A stretch of DNA of 37,955 bases from Candidatus Gallimonas gallistercoris. GTDB taxonomy: Bacteria; Bacillota; Clostridia; Christensenellales; Borkfalkiaceae. This document shows positions 25,343 to 34,851 of this stretch, in pieces; within the stretch, counting starts at the first letter, position 1; each line of letters begins with the position of its first letter. The stretch spans positions 1-37,955 of the forward strand of contig DXAJ01000030.1 of the NCBI GenBank assembly GCA_019117085.1, written 5' to 3'. A model generated the notes under the pieces. That model searched no databases and had not been told where the DNA came from. It worked only from the letters and a program-made list of their open reading frames with translations. Made by a program: the position numbers and the translations under genes.

Positions 25343-26250
25343 TCGTCGATACGCTCATTGAAAAGATCATCGAAAAGCAAAATCCCACCTGCGTGGGCTT
25401 AGATACCTCGTTTTCTTATCTGCCCGACGAGATGCGCGCGGGCGCGAATTCGTTGGAGGACGCAGCAGAAGCCATCCTCACCTTCAACCGCGGCATCATC
25501 GACGCCGTTTCCGACATCGTGCCCTCCGTCAAGGTGCAGATCGCCTATTACGAGCAGTACGGCACCGCAGGCCTTCGCGCCTTTTACGAGACGCTGCGCT
25601 ATGCGAAGGAGCAGGGGCTTGTCGTCATCACCGACGCCAAGCGCAACGACATCGGCGCGACCGCCTCGCAGTACGCCGCCGCCTTCCTCGGCGAAACGAA
25701 CGTGGGGGAGAACACTTTCTCCGCTTTTCCTTCCGATTTTCTTACCGTCAACGGGTATCTGGGCTCGGACGGCATCACGCCCTTTGTGGAGCAGTGCCAA
25801 AAGCACGACAAGGGCATCTTCGTACTCGTCAAGACGAGCAACCCCTCCTCAGGCGAGTTGCAGAACTTGAAGCTCGAGGACGGCCGCACCGTCTACGAGT
25901 GCATGGGCGACATGGTGGAGCGCTGGGGCGAGGGCACCCTTGGCAAATACGGCTATTCCTGCGTGGGCGCCGTCGTGGGCGCGACCTATCCCGAAGAAGC
26001 CAAAGTGCTGCGCGCAAGGCTTCCGCACACCTTCTTCCTCGTGCCCGGCTACGGCGCACAGGGCGCGAACGCGGAGATGCTCAAAAACTGCTTCGATGCA
26101 AACGGGCTCGGCGGCGTCGTCAACAATTCGCGCGGGGTGCTGTGCGCCTATCAGAAGCGCGGCGGCACTTACGACGAAGCGGCGCGCGCTGCCTGCCTCG
26201 ATATGCGGGCGGACCTTCAGAACGTGTTGGGGGCAATATGCGCGAAGTAA
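25339..26250 (+). CDS. pyrF: Orotidine-5'-phosphate decarboxylase
   Basis: VGLDTS, VKVQIAYYEQYG, VITDAKRNDIGATA; ATGA overlap with pyrC. Confidence 0.95.
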   Translation: MIVDTLIEKIIEKQNPTCVGLDTSFSYLPDEMRAGANSLEDAAEAILTFNRGIIDAVSDIVPSVKVQIAYYEQYGTAGLRAFYETLRYAKEQGLVVITDAKRNDIGATASQYAAAFLGETNVGENTFSAFPSDFLTVNGYLGSDGITPFVEQCQKHDKGIFVLVKTSNPSSGELQNLKLEDGRTVYECMGDMVERWGEGTLGKYGYSCVGAVVGATYPEEAKVLRARLPHTFFLVPGYGAQGANAEMLKNCFDANGLGGVVNNSRGVLCAYQKRGGTYDEAARAACLDMRADLQNVLGAICAK

Positions 26251-26990
26251 CGGCTACCATTTTAGAGAACGTGCGCATCGCCGAGAATATCTATTCTCTG
26301 ACGTTCGCGACGGAGGAGGAGATCGAGGTGCGCCCCGGGCAGTTCTGCATGGTGGGCGTGCAGAATTTCCCCCTGCGCCGTCCCATCGCCGTGTGCAAGG
26401 CGGAGGGCGAGCGTATCACCGTGTGCTATCAGCTCAAAGGGGCGGGTACGCATGCCCTCGCCGAAAACTATAAGCAGGGCGAAAAGCTCTCCGTCCTGCT
26501 TCCCTTGGGCAACGGGTTTTATGTGAAGGACGAGGAAAAGCGCGTCGCCCTTGTGGGCGGGGGCGTGGGCATCTTCCCGCTCATCTCCGCCATCCGCGCC
26601 TATGCGGGCAAGAAGGAAGTCTACTCCTACATGGGCTTTCGGAACCGCGCGGCGTACTGCCTCCCTTACGAATTGCAGCGGAGCGACCGCCTCGTCGTCG
26701 CAACGGACGACGGCAGCATGGGCTTCCACGGCACGTCCGTGCAGGCGTTCATGGCTGAGATCGACGCAGTCAAGCCCGACGTGGTGCTCTCCTGCGGGCC
26801 CGCTCCCATGCTGCGCGCCCTCAAAAAGGCGACGGCGGGGCGGGATATCCCCACCTTTGTCTCGCTTGAAGAGCGTATGGGCTTCGGCATCGGCGCGTGC
26901 CTCGTGTGCGTGTGCGAAAAGACGGACGGCGCGCACGCCCGCGTCTGTAAGGACGGCCCCGTCTTCGATATCAACGAGGTCAATTTATGA
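26238..26990 (+). CDS. pyrK: Dihydroorotate dehydrogenase electron transfer subunit (FAD, 2Fe-2S)
   Basis: RPGQFCMVGV, GGGVGIFPLI, C-terminal CxxxxCxxC pattern MGFGIGACLVCVC...C. Confidence 0.94.
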   Translation: MREVTATILENVRIAENIYSLTFATEEEIEVRPGQFCMVGVQNFPLRRPIAVCKAEGERITVCYQLKGAGTHALAENYKQGEKLSVLLPLGNGFYVKDEEKRVALVGGGVGIFPLISAIRAYAGKKEVYSYMGFRNRAAYCLPYELQRSDRLVVATDDGSMGFHGTSVQAFMAEIDAVKPDVVLSCGPAPMLRALKKATAGRDIPTFVSLEERMGFGIGACLVCVCEKTDGAHARVCKDGPVFDINEVNL

Positions 26991-27467
26991 CGGAGCGCGA
27001 AGTCATCGCCCGCCGTGCAAAGGCACCCCGCTTTCTGTATCTCTTTACCGCTCTCTTCGGGCTCGTATTTGCGGGGGTGGCGGCATGGCTGGGGTTCACG
27101 ACGGGCGCCCCCATGGGCTATCTTCTCATCATTTTCGTGCTGGCGGGGTTCTTCTTTACGGGCATTTCCCTCTTTTATTTTATCAAGGGGATGAAAACGC
27201 CCGAAGAGATCGCCGTGCGCGAGGGGGAGATGCTCACCTTTCTGGGGCAGACCTTTCCCCTTAAAAGAGCTCGCGAACGTGCGCTACCGCCTTGCCCATT
27301 ATCATCACGGTTGGGGCGGCATGGGCTGGTTCCTCGGTTGGGGCAGGCTCACCGCCGTGAGAAAGGACGGCAGGAGCTATGTTGCCTACTTTGTCGCCGA
27401 CGTCGAGGAAGCGCACGACCGTCTCATCGCCCTTATGCGCGAATGCACGGCGAAGGAGGACGAATGA
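26987..27467 (+). pseudogene. Small membrane protein gene with apparent 1-nt frameshift near 27263-27267; paralog of the next gene
   Basis: In-frame start MTEREVIARRAKAPRFLYLF...GQTFPLK, then continues in the +1 frame as ELANVRYRLAHYHHGWGG...VADVEEAHDRLIALMRECTAKEDE, ending at a TGA that forms ATGA with the next start. Confidence 0.8.
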
Positions 27468-27940
27468 ACATTTTGGCAGAGCGCCAAAAAGGCGCAGTCT
27501 TTTTTGCGGTCGGCTGGATGCTTGCGGGCGTCTTTCTCTTCGCGGCGGGCGTGTTCGCCCTTGCCACGGGCGTCTTCGAGACGTCGGCAGAAAATTCCGG
27601 CGTCGAATATTGCTTTCTCGTCCTCGGCGGGGCGCTCATCGTCTGGGGCGCCGTGATGCTCTTTCTTGTCTTGCGCACGCCCAAGACGGTCGCCGTTCTG
27701 AAGGGCGAAACGCTTGAATTCTGCGGCAAAGAGTACGCCCTGAGCGCAATTGAGAGCGTCTTGTACCGCAACGCCTATACCATCCGCCTCTTCGGGCGGC
27801 CGTATGGCAGGCTCACGCTCGTTTTTAAGGACGGCACGCGCGTTTCCGCCTCCTATGTTGCAGACGTCAGGGCGGCGGCGGAAAAAATCGACGGGCTTCT
27901 CGGGGAAGACCCCTTTGCAAGTGAGGATAAAAATGGCTGA
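27464..27940 (+). CDS. Small membrane protein, paralog of the preceding gene
   Basis: MNILAERQKGAVFFAVGWMLAGVFLF...; shares the spacing TP..vAV..GE.L.F.G...L and KDG...YVADV with the frameshifted neighbour. Confidence 0.8.
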   Translation: MNILAERQKGAVFFAVGWMLAGVFLFAAGVFALATGVFETSAENSGVEYCFLVLGGALIVWGAVMLFLVLRTPKTVAVLKGETLEFCGKEYALSAIESVLYRNAYTIRLFGRPYGRLTLVFKDGTRVSASYVADVRAAAEKIDGLLGEDPFASEDKNG

Positions 27941-28835
27941 TCTTTCGGTAAACGTGTGCGGGGTCACGCTCAAAAACCCCGTCATCCCCGCTTCCGGTAC
28001 CTTCGCGTTCGGACGGGAGTTCAACGAACTCTACGATATTTCCTGCCTGGGCGGCGTGGCGACCAAGGGTCTCACCTTAAAGCCCCGCCTCGGAAACCCC
28101 GTGCCGCGCATCGCGGAGGGGCGCAGCGTCATCCTGAACGCCGTCGGGCTGCAGAATCCCGGCGTCGACGCCTTTCTCGAACACGACCTTGCCTGGCTGA
28201 AGAGTAAAACGCGCGTCCTTGCCAACGTCGCGGGCAGCACCATCGAGGACTATGCTCAGATCTGCGCGCGGCTGGACGGGCTCGTCGATTTCGTCGAGCT
28301 CAACATCTCCTGCCCCAACGTAAAGTGCGGGGGCATGGCGTTCGGCATCCGCCCCGAGACCATCGGGGAAGTGACGCGCGCCGCCAAGAAGAGCCTTCCC
28401 AACACCCCCCTCATCGTCAAGCTTTCGCCCAACGTCGAGAGCATCGCTCTGAATGCGCAGGCGGCGGAAAAGGGCGGGGCGGACTGCATCTCTCTCGTCA
28501 ACACCTTTACGGGCATGGTCATCGACATCGAAAGAAGGAAGCCCCTCCTTGCCAACACGACGGGCGGCGTTTCGGGCGCGGGCATCAAGCCCGTCGCCGT
28601 GCGCATGGTGTACGAGGCGAGCCATGCCGTGCATATCCCCGTCATCGGCATGGGCGGCATCTGCACCGCCGAGGACGCGGTGGAGTTCCTCATGGCGGGA
28701 GCCTCTGCCGTGCAGGTGGGGACGCACAACTTCACCGATACCTTCGCCTGCCCCAAGATCATCGCGGGGCTCAACGACTGGTGCGACCGCCACGGCGTTT
28801 CGCACGTTTCCGAGCTCACCGGCGCATTACAGTAA
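27933..28835 (+). CDS. pyrD: Dihydroorotate dehydrogenase catalytic subunit (class 1B)
   Basis: NPVIPASGTFAFG, VELNISCPNVKCGG, IGMGGICTAEDAVEFLMAGASAVQVGT. Confidence 0.95.
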   Translation: MADLSVNVCGVTLKNPVIPASGTFAFGREFNELYDISCLGGVATKGLTLKPRLGNPVPRIAEGRSVILNAVGLQNPGVDAFLEHDLAWLKSKTRVLANVAGSTIEDYAQICARLDGLVDFVELNISCPNVKCGGMAFGIRPETIGEVTRAAKKSLPNTPLIVKLSPNVESIALNAQAAEKGGADCISLVNTFTGMVIDIERRKPLLANTTGGVSGAGIKPVAVRMVYEASHAVHIPVIGMGGICTAEDAVEFLMAGASAVQVGTHNFTDTFACPKIIAGLNDWCDRHGVSHVSELTGALQ

Positions 28836-28855
28836 ACAAAAAAGGAGAAATACAT

Positions 28856-29509
28856 ATGCTCAACTACAAACAGCGGTTCATCAAGTTCATGGTGGAAAAC
28901 GAAGTGCTGCTCTTCGGCGACTTCACCTTAAAGAGCGGCAGGAAGGCGCCCTACTTCATCAATGCGGGCAAGTACCGCACGGGCACGCAGATCGCCCAGC
29001 TCGGCGAATACTATGCGGAGTGCTATCTGGAGCACGGCGTTTCCGTGAAGACGCTCGTCGGCCCCGCCTACAAGGGCATCCCGCTCGCCGTCGCGACCGC
29101 CATCGCCCTTGCCAAAAATCACGGTGTGGACGTCGGCTTCTGCTTCGATCGGAAGGAAGTCAAGGATCACGGGGAAGGCGGGCTCTTCGTCGGTGAGAAG
29201 CTTTGTGACGGCGACAAGGTGTGCATCATCGAGGACGTGATGACCTCGGGTAAGGCGCTGCGCGAGATCCTGCCCAAGCTCGAAGAAGAAGCGAAGGTGG
29301 ACGTCGAGGCGATGATCATCTCCGTCGACCGTCAGGAGAAGGGCACGAGCGAAAAGTCCGCCGTTCGGGAAGCCTTCGACGAGTTCGGCATCAAGGTGTA
29401 TTCCATCGTCACGATGGAGGACATCATTGCCGCCATCGAGGAGGGCGTCATCGAAGGAAGAGAGTATCTTGCCGCCATGAAGGCGTACCGCGCTCAGTAC
29501 GGCGCCTGA
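28856..29509 (+). CDS. pyrE: Orotate phosphoribosyltransferase
   Basis: PRPP motif VCIIEDVMTSGKAL, GPAYKGIPLA, DRKEVKDHGEGG; SD AAAGGAG. Confidence 0.95.
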   Translation: MLNYKQRFIKFMVENEVLLFGDFTLKSGRKAPYFINAGKYRTGTQIAQLGEYYAECYLEHGVSVKTLVGPAYKGIPLAVATAIALAKNHGVDVGFCFDRKEVKDHGEGGLFVGEKLCDGDKVCIIEDVMTSGKALREILPKLEEEAKVDVEAMIISVDRQEKGTSEKSAVREAFDEFGIKVYSIVTMEDIIAAIEEGVIEGREYLAAMKAYRAQYGA

Positions 29510-29535
29510 GCGCGGCGCATACGGCTGCATTTTAT

Positions 29536-29561
29536 GCGGGCTCGTCGGGGCCCGCTTTTTT
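29536..29561 (+). terminator. Terminator of the pyr operon
   Basis: GCGGGC...GCCCGC then TTTTTT. Confidence 0.88.
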
Positions 29562-29669
29562 GTGCAAAAAAATTCGCTTCCTCGGGCAAAAAAGTGGGGA
29601 AAAAGCGTTTAAGCGGGCGAAAATCACCTTATATTAGAAGTGAACGAAATCAAAAAGGCAAAGGGCGGT

Positions 29670-30224
29670 ATGAGCAAAGAAGAAAAAAACATTCCCGTTT
29701 CCGAAGCGCAGGCAGACGCCGCGGAAGAGATGAAAGAGGCGGAAGCCATCGAGGAAACGGAAAATGCAGAACTTGCGGCGGCGATCAAGGCTTCGGAAGA
29801 GGCGAAGGCCGCTGCCGAGGAATACAAGCGCAAGTGGTATTCGGTGACCGCCGAGTACGACAACTATCGCAAGCGCACGGCATCGACCCGCGCCACGGCA
29901 TATGCCGAGGGCAGGGCGGACGTCGTGGGGAAGCTCTTCCCCGTCGCGGATAATCTGGAGCGCGCGCTCTTGTCCTGCGGGGACGAGAAGACGCACAAGG
30001 GCATCGAGATGGTGCTGCAAGCCTTCCAAAAGATCTTAGAGGACGAGAAGATCGCACCCATCGACCCCGTCGGGCAGCCCTTTGACCCCGAGAAGTGCGA
30101 GGCGATCATGGCGTCCGACCCCGAGGAAGGGGAGGAAAGCGGCATCGTCAAGCAGGTGTTCGTCAAGGGCTACGAGCAGAACGGAAAAGTGCTGCGCTAT
30201 GCGCAGGTGCTCGTTACAAAATAA
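29670..30224 (+). CDS. grpE: GrpE nucleotide exchange factor
   Basis: EYDNYRKRTASTRATAYAEGRADVVGKLFPVADNLERAL, directly upstream of dnaK. GTG at 29640 is an alternative start. Confidence 0.93.
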   Translation: MSKEEKNIPVSEAQADAAEEMKEAEAIEETENAELAAAIKASEEAKAAAEEYKRKWYSVTAEYDNYRKRTASTRATAYAEGRADVVGKLFPVADNLERALLSCGDEKTHKGIEMVLQAFQKILEDEKIAPIDPVGQPFDPEKCEAIMASDPEEGEESGIVKQVFVKGYEQNGKVLRYAQVLVTK

Positions 30225-30297
30225 ACAACGCCGCGCACGGCTTATGAGCCGAGGCGGGCGATCCTGAAAATCAGAGAGAGAAAAGGAGAGAACAGTT

Positions 30298-32097
30298 ATG
30301 TCGAAAGTTATCGGTATCGATCTTGGTACTACCAATTCGTGTGTTGCAGTCATGGAGGGCGGCGAGCCCGTCGTGATCGCCAATGCGGAAGGTTCGCGCA
30401 CCACGCCTTCCGTTGTCGCCTTCCAGAAGGACGGCACCCGTATCGTCGGTCAGGTCGCAAAGCGTCAGGCGGTCGCAAACCCCGACCGTACGGTCATCTC
30501 CATCAAGCGTGAGATGGGCTCCGACTACAAGGTGAAAGTGGACGACAAGGCATATTCCCCTCAGGAAATTTCCGCAATGATCTTAAGCAAGCTCAAAGCG
30601 GATGCAGAGGCATATCTCGGCACGAAGGTGACGGACGCCGTCATCACCTGCCCCGCATACTTCACCGACTCCCAGCGTCAGGCGACCAAGGACGCGGGCA
30701 AGATCGCGGGCCTCAACGTGCTTCGTATCATCAACGAGCCCACGGCGGCGGCGCTTGCCTACGGCCTCGATAAGGAGAAGGAAAACAGCAAGGTCATGAT
30801 CTACGACCTCGGCGGCGGTACCTTCGATGTCTCCATCCTCGAAATTTCCGACGGCGTCTTCGAAGTGCTTGCGACCAACGGCAACAACCGTCTGGGCGGC
30901 GACGACTTCGATAAGCGCCTCATGGACTACATGGTCGACGAGTTCAAGAAGAGCCACGGCGTCGATCTTTCCAAAGATAAGATGGCGATGCAGAGACTCA
31001 AGGAAGCTGCCGAGAAGGCGAAGATCGAACTTTCCGGCATGACTTCGACTTCCGTCTCGCTGCCCTTCATCTCCATGACGGACGCGGGCCCCGCGCACCT
31101 CGAGATGGACATCACCCGCCAGAAGTTCGAAGCGCTCATTTCCGACCTCATCGACAAGACCGCAGAACCCATGCGTCTTGCGATGAAGGACGCCGGTCTT
31201 TCGTATAACGATCTCGATAAGGTCATCCTGGTCGGCGGTTCCACCCGTGTGCCCGCCGTGGTCGAGAAGGTCAAGCAGATCTCGGGCAAGGAGCCCTTCA
31301 AGGGCATCAACCCCGACGAGTGCGTCGCCATCGGCGCTGCCATCCAGGGCGGCGTGCTGACGGGCGAAATTAAAGACGTGCTCCTTCTCGACGTCATGCC
31401 CCTTTCCCTCGGCATCGAGACGCTGGGCGGCGTGTTCACGAGACTGATCGACCGCAATACGACCATCCCCGTCAAGAAGAGCCAGGTGTTCTCGACGGCT
31501 GCCGACAATCAGACGAGCGTCGAGATCCACATCCTGCAGGGCGAGCGCGAGTTCTGCCGCGACAACAAGACGCTCGGAAGATTCATGCTGACGGGCATCG
31601 CACCCGCGCCCCGCGGCATCCCGCAGATCGAAGTCACCTTCGACGTCGACGCCAACGGCATCGTGCACGTCGAGGCAAAGGACCTCGGCACGGGCAAGTC
31701 CACCGACATCACCATCACTTCTTCGACCAACCTCTCGGAAGACGAGATCAACAAGGCGGTCAAGGAAGCCGAGCAGTACGCCGAAGAGGACAAGAAGCGC
31801 AAGCAGAAGGTGGACAGCCGCAACAAGCTCGACGGGCTCATCTTCTCCGTCGAACAGACGCTCAAAGAGAGCGGCGACAAGTTCTCGGACGAGGAGAAGG
31901 CTACCCTCAACTCCGCCGTCGAAGAGGCGAAAAAAGAGCTCGACGCGGACGACGAAGAGCGCTTCAACGCCGCGTTTGAAAAGCTTTCGAACGCCGTGCA
32001 GCCCATCTTCCAGAAGATGTATCAGCAGAACGCGGCAAACGGCAGCGGTGCGCCGAACGGCGAGCCTCAGGCGGGCGACGAAGAGTTCCACCAGTAA
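30298..32097 (+). CDS. dnaK: Chaperone DnaK (Hsp70)
   Basis: [22 protein letters not shown]..., [23 protein letters not shown]. Confidence 0.99.
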   Translation: MSKVIGIDLGTTNSCVAVMEGGEPVVIANAEGSRTTPSVVAFQKDGTRIVGQVAKRQAVANPDRTVISIKREMGSDYKVKVDDKAYSPQEISAMILSKLKADAEAYLGTKVTDAVITCPAYFTDSQRQATKDAGKIAGLNVLRIINEPTAAALAYGLDKEKENSKVMIYDLGGGTFDVSILEISDGVFEVLATNGNNRLGGDDFDKRLMDYMVDEFKKSHGVDLSKDKMAMQRLKEAAEKAKIELSGMTSTSVSLPFISMTDAGPAHLEMDITRQKFEALISDLIDKTAEPMRLAMKDAGLSYNDLDKVILVGGSTRVPAVVEKVKQISGKEPFKGINPDECVAIGAAIQGGVLTGEIKDVLLLDVMPLSLGIETLGGVFTRLIDRNTTIPVKKSQVFSTAADNQTSVEIHILQGEREFCRDNKTLGRFMLTGIAPAPRGIPQIEVTFDVDANGIVHVEAKDLGTGKSTDITITSSTNLSEDEINKAVKEAEQYAEEDKKRKQKVDSRNKLDGLIFSVEQTLKESGDKFSDEEKATLNSAVEEAKKELDADDEERFNAAFEKLSNAVQPIFQKMYQQNAANGSGAPNGEPQAGDEEFHQ

Positions 32098-32135
32098 GGC
32101 ACGCGGCGCGTTCCGCAAGGCATAGCAAGTTGATC

Positions 32136-32160
32136 TAAGGGGCGGCGCTGCCGCCCCTTA
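32136..32160 (+). other. Intercistronic hairpin between dnaK and dnaJ without a T-tract
   Basis: TAAGGGGCGGC-gct-GCCGCCCCTTA, perfect 11-bp stem followed by ACGGGCG. Confidence 0.75.
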
Positions 32161-32183
32161 ACGGGCGATAAGAGGAACAGAGC

Positions 32184-33317
32184 ATGGCAGAAAAAAAGAA
32201 CTATTACGAAATTCTCGGCGTGAGCAAGAACGCGACGGAGGAGGAGATCAAGGCGGCGTATAAAAAGCTCGTCAAGCAGTATCACCCCGACCTTCACCCC
32301 AACGACAAGCTCGCCGCAGAGAAGTTCAAGGAGATCAACGAGGCGAACGAAGTGCTCTCCGATAAGCAGAAGCGCGCTGCCTACGACTATGAACAGGAGC
32401 ATCCGGGCATGGGCGGCATGGGCGGCGCAGGCTTCGGCGGCTTTGGCGGCGGGGGCTTCGGCGACATCTTCGACAGCATCTTCCAGGGCTTCGGCGGCAA
32501 TGCCTCCGTGCAGCGCGATACCTCGGGCGAGGACATCCAGCTCGAGATGCGCCTCTCCTTCATGGACGCCGCCAAGGGCTGCGTGAAGGAGATCAGCTAT
32601 TCGCGCAACGAGCCCTGCCCCACCTGCGGCGGCACGGGCGCGAAGGGCGGCACGGCATATAAAACGTGCTCCCGTTGCGGCGGCAAAGGGCAGGTCAGAT
32701 TCTCGCAGGATACCATGTTCGGTCGCATGGTGCGCGTGGGCGCCTGCCCCGACTGCGGCGGCAAGGGCAAGATCATCACCGATAAATGCCCCGACTGCAA
32801 GGGCAAGGGGTATGTGCGGAAGGAGACGAAGGTCTCGCTCTCCATCCCCGCGGGCGTCGACACCAACTCCTACATCCGCAAGCGCGGGTTCGGCCAGGCG
32901 AGCACGGAAGGGGGCCCTGCGGGCGATCTCATCGTCGTGTTCCGCGTCGAGCCGCACAAGATCTTCCGCCGCAAGAACATGGATCTTTACGTCGATCTTC
33001 CCATCCCGTTCGCGACGGCATGCCTCGGCGGCACGGTGAGAGTGCCCACGATCGACGACGCCTTCGACTATCCCATCCCCGAAGGCACGCAGACGGGCAC
33101 CACCTTCACCATCCGCGGCAAGGGCTTGAAGACGCGCAACGGCACGGGCAATCTCTATCTCAACGTCTTTGTCGAGGTGCCCACCCACCTCTCGCGCGAG
33201 CAGAAGCGCAAAGTGGAGGAAGCGGGGGCTTCCTGCGACGTCAGGCAGTACGACAAGGCGAAGAAGTATTCCGACGATATGTCCGCCCTCTACGGCACGG
33301 ACGCCTACAAAAACTGA
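32184..33317 (+). CDS. dnaJ: Chaperone DnaJ
   Basis: J domain with HPD, G/F-rich region, four CxxCxGxG-type zinc motifs. Confidence 0.98.
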   Translation: MAEKKNYYEILGVSKNATEEEIKAAYKKLVKQYHPDLHPNDKLAAEKFKEINEANEVLSDKQKRAAYDYEQEHPGMGGMGGAGFGGFGGGGFGDIFDSIFQGFGGNASVQRDTSGEDIQLEMRLSFMDAAKGCVKEISYSRNEPCPTCGGTGAKGGTAYKTCSRCGGKGQVRFSQDTMFGRMVRVGACPDCGGKGKIITDKCPDCKGKGYVRKETKVSLSIPAGVDTNSYIRKRGFGQASTEGGPAGDLIVVFRVEPHKIFRRKNMDLYVDLPIPFATACLGGTVRVPTIDDAFDYPIPEGTQTGTTFTIRGKGLKTRNGTGNLYLNVFVEVPTHLSREQKRKVEEAGASCDVRQYDKAKKYSDDMSALYGTDAYKN

Positions 33318-33360
33318 ACTGTTTTTCGGGTCATCCGCCAAAAAGCGCGCCCGAAAAAAA

Positions 33361-33400
33361 GAGGAGCTCCTTCCGAAGCGAGGGGGCTCCTTAAATTTTA
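33361..33400 (+). terminator. Terminator after dnaJ
   Basis: GAGGAGCTCCTTC-cgaa-GCGAGGGGGCTCCTT (with G-U pairs) followed by AAATTTTA. Confidence 0.65.
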
Positions 33401-33409
33401 CGCTCCCTC

Positions 33410-33438
33410 TTGCAAACGGGCGGCGGACGTGTTACAAT
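33410..33438 (+). promoter_or_regulatory. Promoter for the PP-loop / flavodoxin-ferredoxin pair
   Basis: TTGCAA - 17 nt - TACAAT. Confidence 0.75.
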
Positions 33439-33456
33439 AGTGATAGGAGGGAAAGT

Positions 33457-34851
33457 ATGTATTGTTTGCAGAGCCGCTGGAAATTGGAAAACGGGAAACT
33501 TCGCTACTTCGGTCTTCGGAACAAGGAACGGATGTTTTGCAATACCGTCCGCCTCACAAAGAAGCAGCGGGCGGTCGTCTCCGCGCTCCCCAAAGAGCTG
33601 ACCGACGAAGAAAAACACGTTTTGGGCGCGCTTTTGGGGGATGCCGTCGTTGAGGAAGGAAAACTTCGGCGCATCCCCGGGAGCCTTGACGAGGCGCGCT
33701 TCTGCACGTCGTGCTGCGCCAACGACTATATTTTGCCCGGCCTTGAATTTGACGGGGAGGGGCGCTGTCCCATGTGCCAGACGGAGGAGGAGACGAGAGG
33801 GCTCAGAAGCGTTCTGCCCCTCGTCGAAGAGATCAAGCCCTCCAAGCGCTCCCGCTTCGACGTCGCCCTCTTCTATACGGGCGGCAAAGATTCCACCTTC
33901 CTTCTCTATTATCTTTCTAAGGTCAAGGGGCTGCGCGTCCTTGCGCTCACCTGGGAGATCCCCTTCCTCTCCGACAGCGCGAAGCAGAGCATCGAGGGGG
34001 CGAAAAAAGCCTTCCCCAAAGTGGAGTTCATCGTGCGCACCGTCGCCAAAGAGACGCTCGATAAAGTCTACCGCAAACTGTATTCGCTCATCGGCAGCAC
34101 CTGCGCCTGCCCTTCGCTTGCCTATCTTCTCTTTTATCCCGAGCTCGTCGCAAACCGCGTGCCTTACTTCATGGCGGGCAACGAACCCGTGCAGATGCTC
34201 GCCCTCTATTACAATCACATGGCGCCCAAGATCGCCTATTCCTTTGCCGAGAACAAGCTCCTCACCTTTCTTTTCAACGTGTGGCGCGTCCTCACGCTGC
34301 ACCCGCCCCTTCGCCAGGGGCAGATCCAGACGCTGATGACGATGAAACAGCTCGCCTACGGCGATAACTTCTTCAAAAAACACAGCGGCCTGCAGGGCGA
34401 GCCCGTGCACAGCGTCGTCGAAGCCATCCACGCGGCGCCCGAGCTGCTGCCGCCCTTGAAGCGCGCCATAAGAAGCTCTTCGTGGACGGGAAATATCCCT
34501 GCCTTCGTGCATCTCGATATGGACAAAGCCTGCGGGGGGACTTACGACTGGAACCGCATCAAAGACATCCTCGTCAAGGAATGCGGCTGGTCGGCGCCCG
34601 CGTCGAAGGACAAGGCGCTGCACACGAGCTGCAAAATAGAGCGCTGCAAGGATCACACGCAGTTCGTGCGCTACTACAACTGCGAGAGCACGCTCATCCC
34701 CTTCAGCGCGCTGGAGATCTCCCTTTCGAGCAAGCGCTGCGGCAGACCGAAAGAGGAAGTCATCGCCGAGATGAAGGAGTGCCTCGGCTTCTCCCTCGAA
34801 GAGATCCCCGAATGCGCCCTGATGCGGGAAGAGATCGGGGCGGAGCAATGA
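33457..34851 (+). CDS. PP-loop ATPase superfamily protein with N-terminal Cys4 zinc-ribbon-like motif (resembles N-acetyl sugar amidotransferase/PseA-like proteins)
   Basis: FYTGGKDSTFLLYYLSK PP-loop; CTSCCANDYILPGLEFDGEGRCPMCQ; C-terminal TYDWNRIKDILVKECGWSAP...HTSCKIERCKDH. SD AGGAGGGAAAGT-ATG. Confidence 0.85.
   Translation: MYCLQSRWKLENGKLRYFGLRNKERMFCNTVRLTKKQRAVVSALPKELTDEEKHVLGALLGDAVVEEGKLRRIPGSLDEARFCTSCCANDYILPGLEFDGEGRCPMCQTEEETRGLRSVLPLVEEIKPSKRSRFDVALFYTGGKDSTFLLYYLSKVKGLRVLALTWEIPFLSDSAKQSIEGAKKAFPKVEFIVRTVAKETLDKVYRKLYSLIGSTCACPSLAYLLFYPELVANRVPYFMAGNEPVQMLALYYNHMAPKIAYSFAENKLLTFLFNVWRVLTLHPPLRQGQIQTLMTMKQLAYGDNFFKKHSGLQGEPVHSVVEAIHAAPELLPPLKRAIRSSSWTGNIPAFVHLDMDKACGGTYDWNRIKDILVKECGWSAPASKDKALHTSCKIERCKDHTQFVRYYNCESTLIPFSALEISLSSKRCGRPKEEVIAEMKECLGFSLEEIPECALMREEIGAEQ

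Noticed and set aside
26987-27940. Single 317-aa fusion membrane protein
   Set aside because: The middle (RARERALPPCPLSSRLGRHG...) is out-of-frame translation; the alternate frame aligns with the paralog and ends in ATGA coupling.
29562-29670. CIRCE operator upstream of grpE
   Set aside because: Looked for TTAGCACTC/GAGTGCTAA on both strands; not present.
30583-32118. 511-aa minus-strand ORF opposite dnaK
   Set aside because: Well-known class of spurious antisense-dnaK ORF; no supporting start signals.
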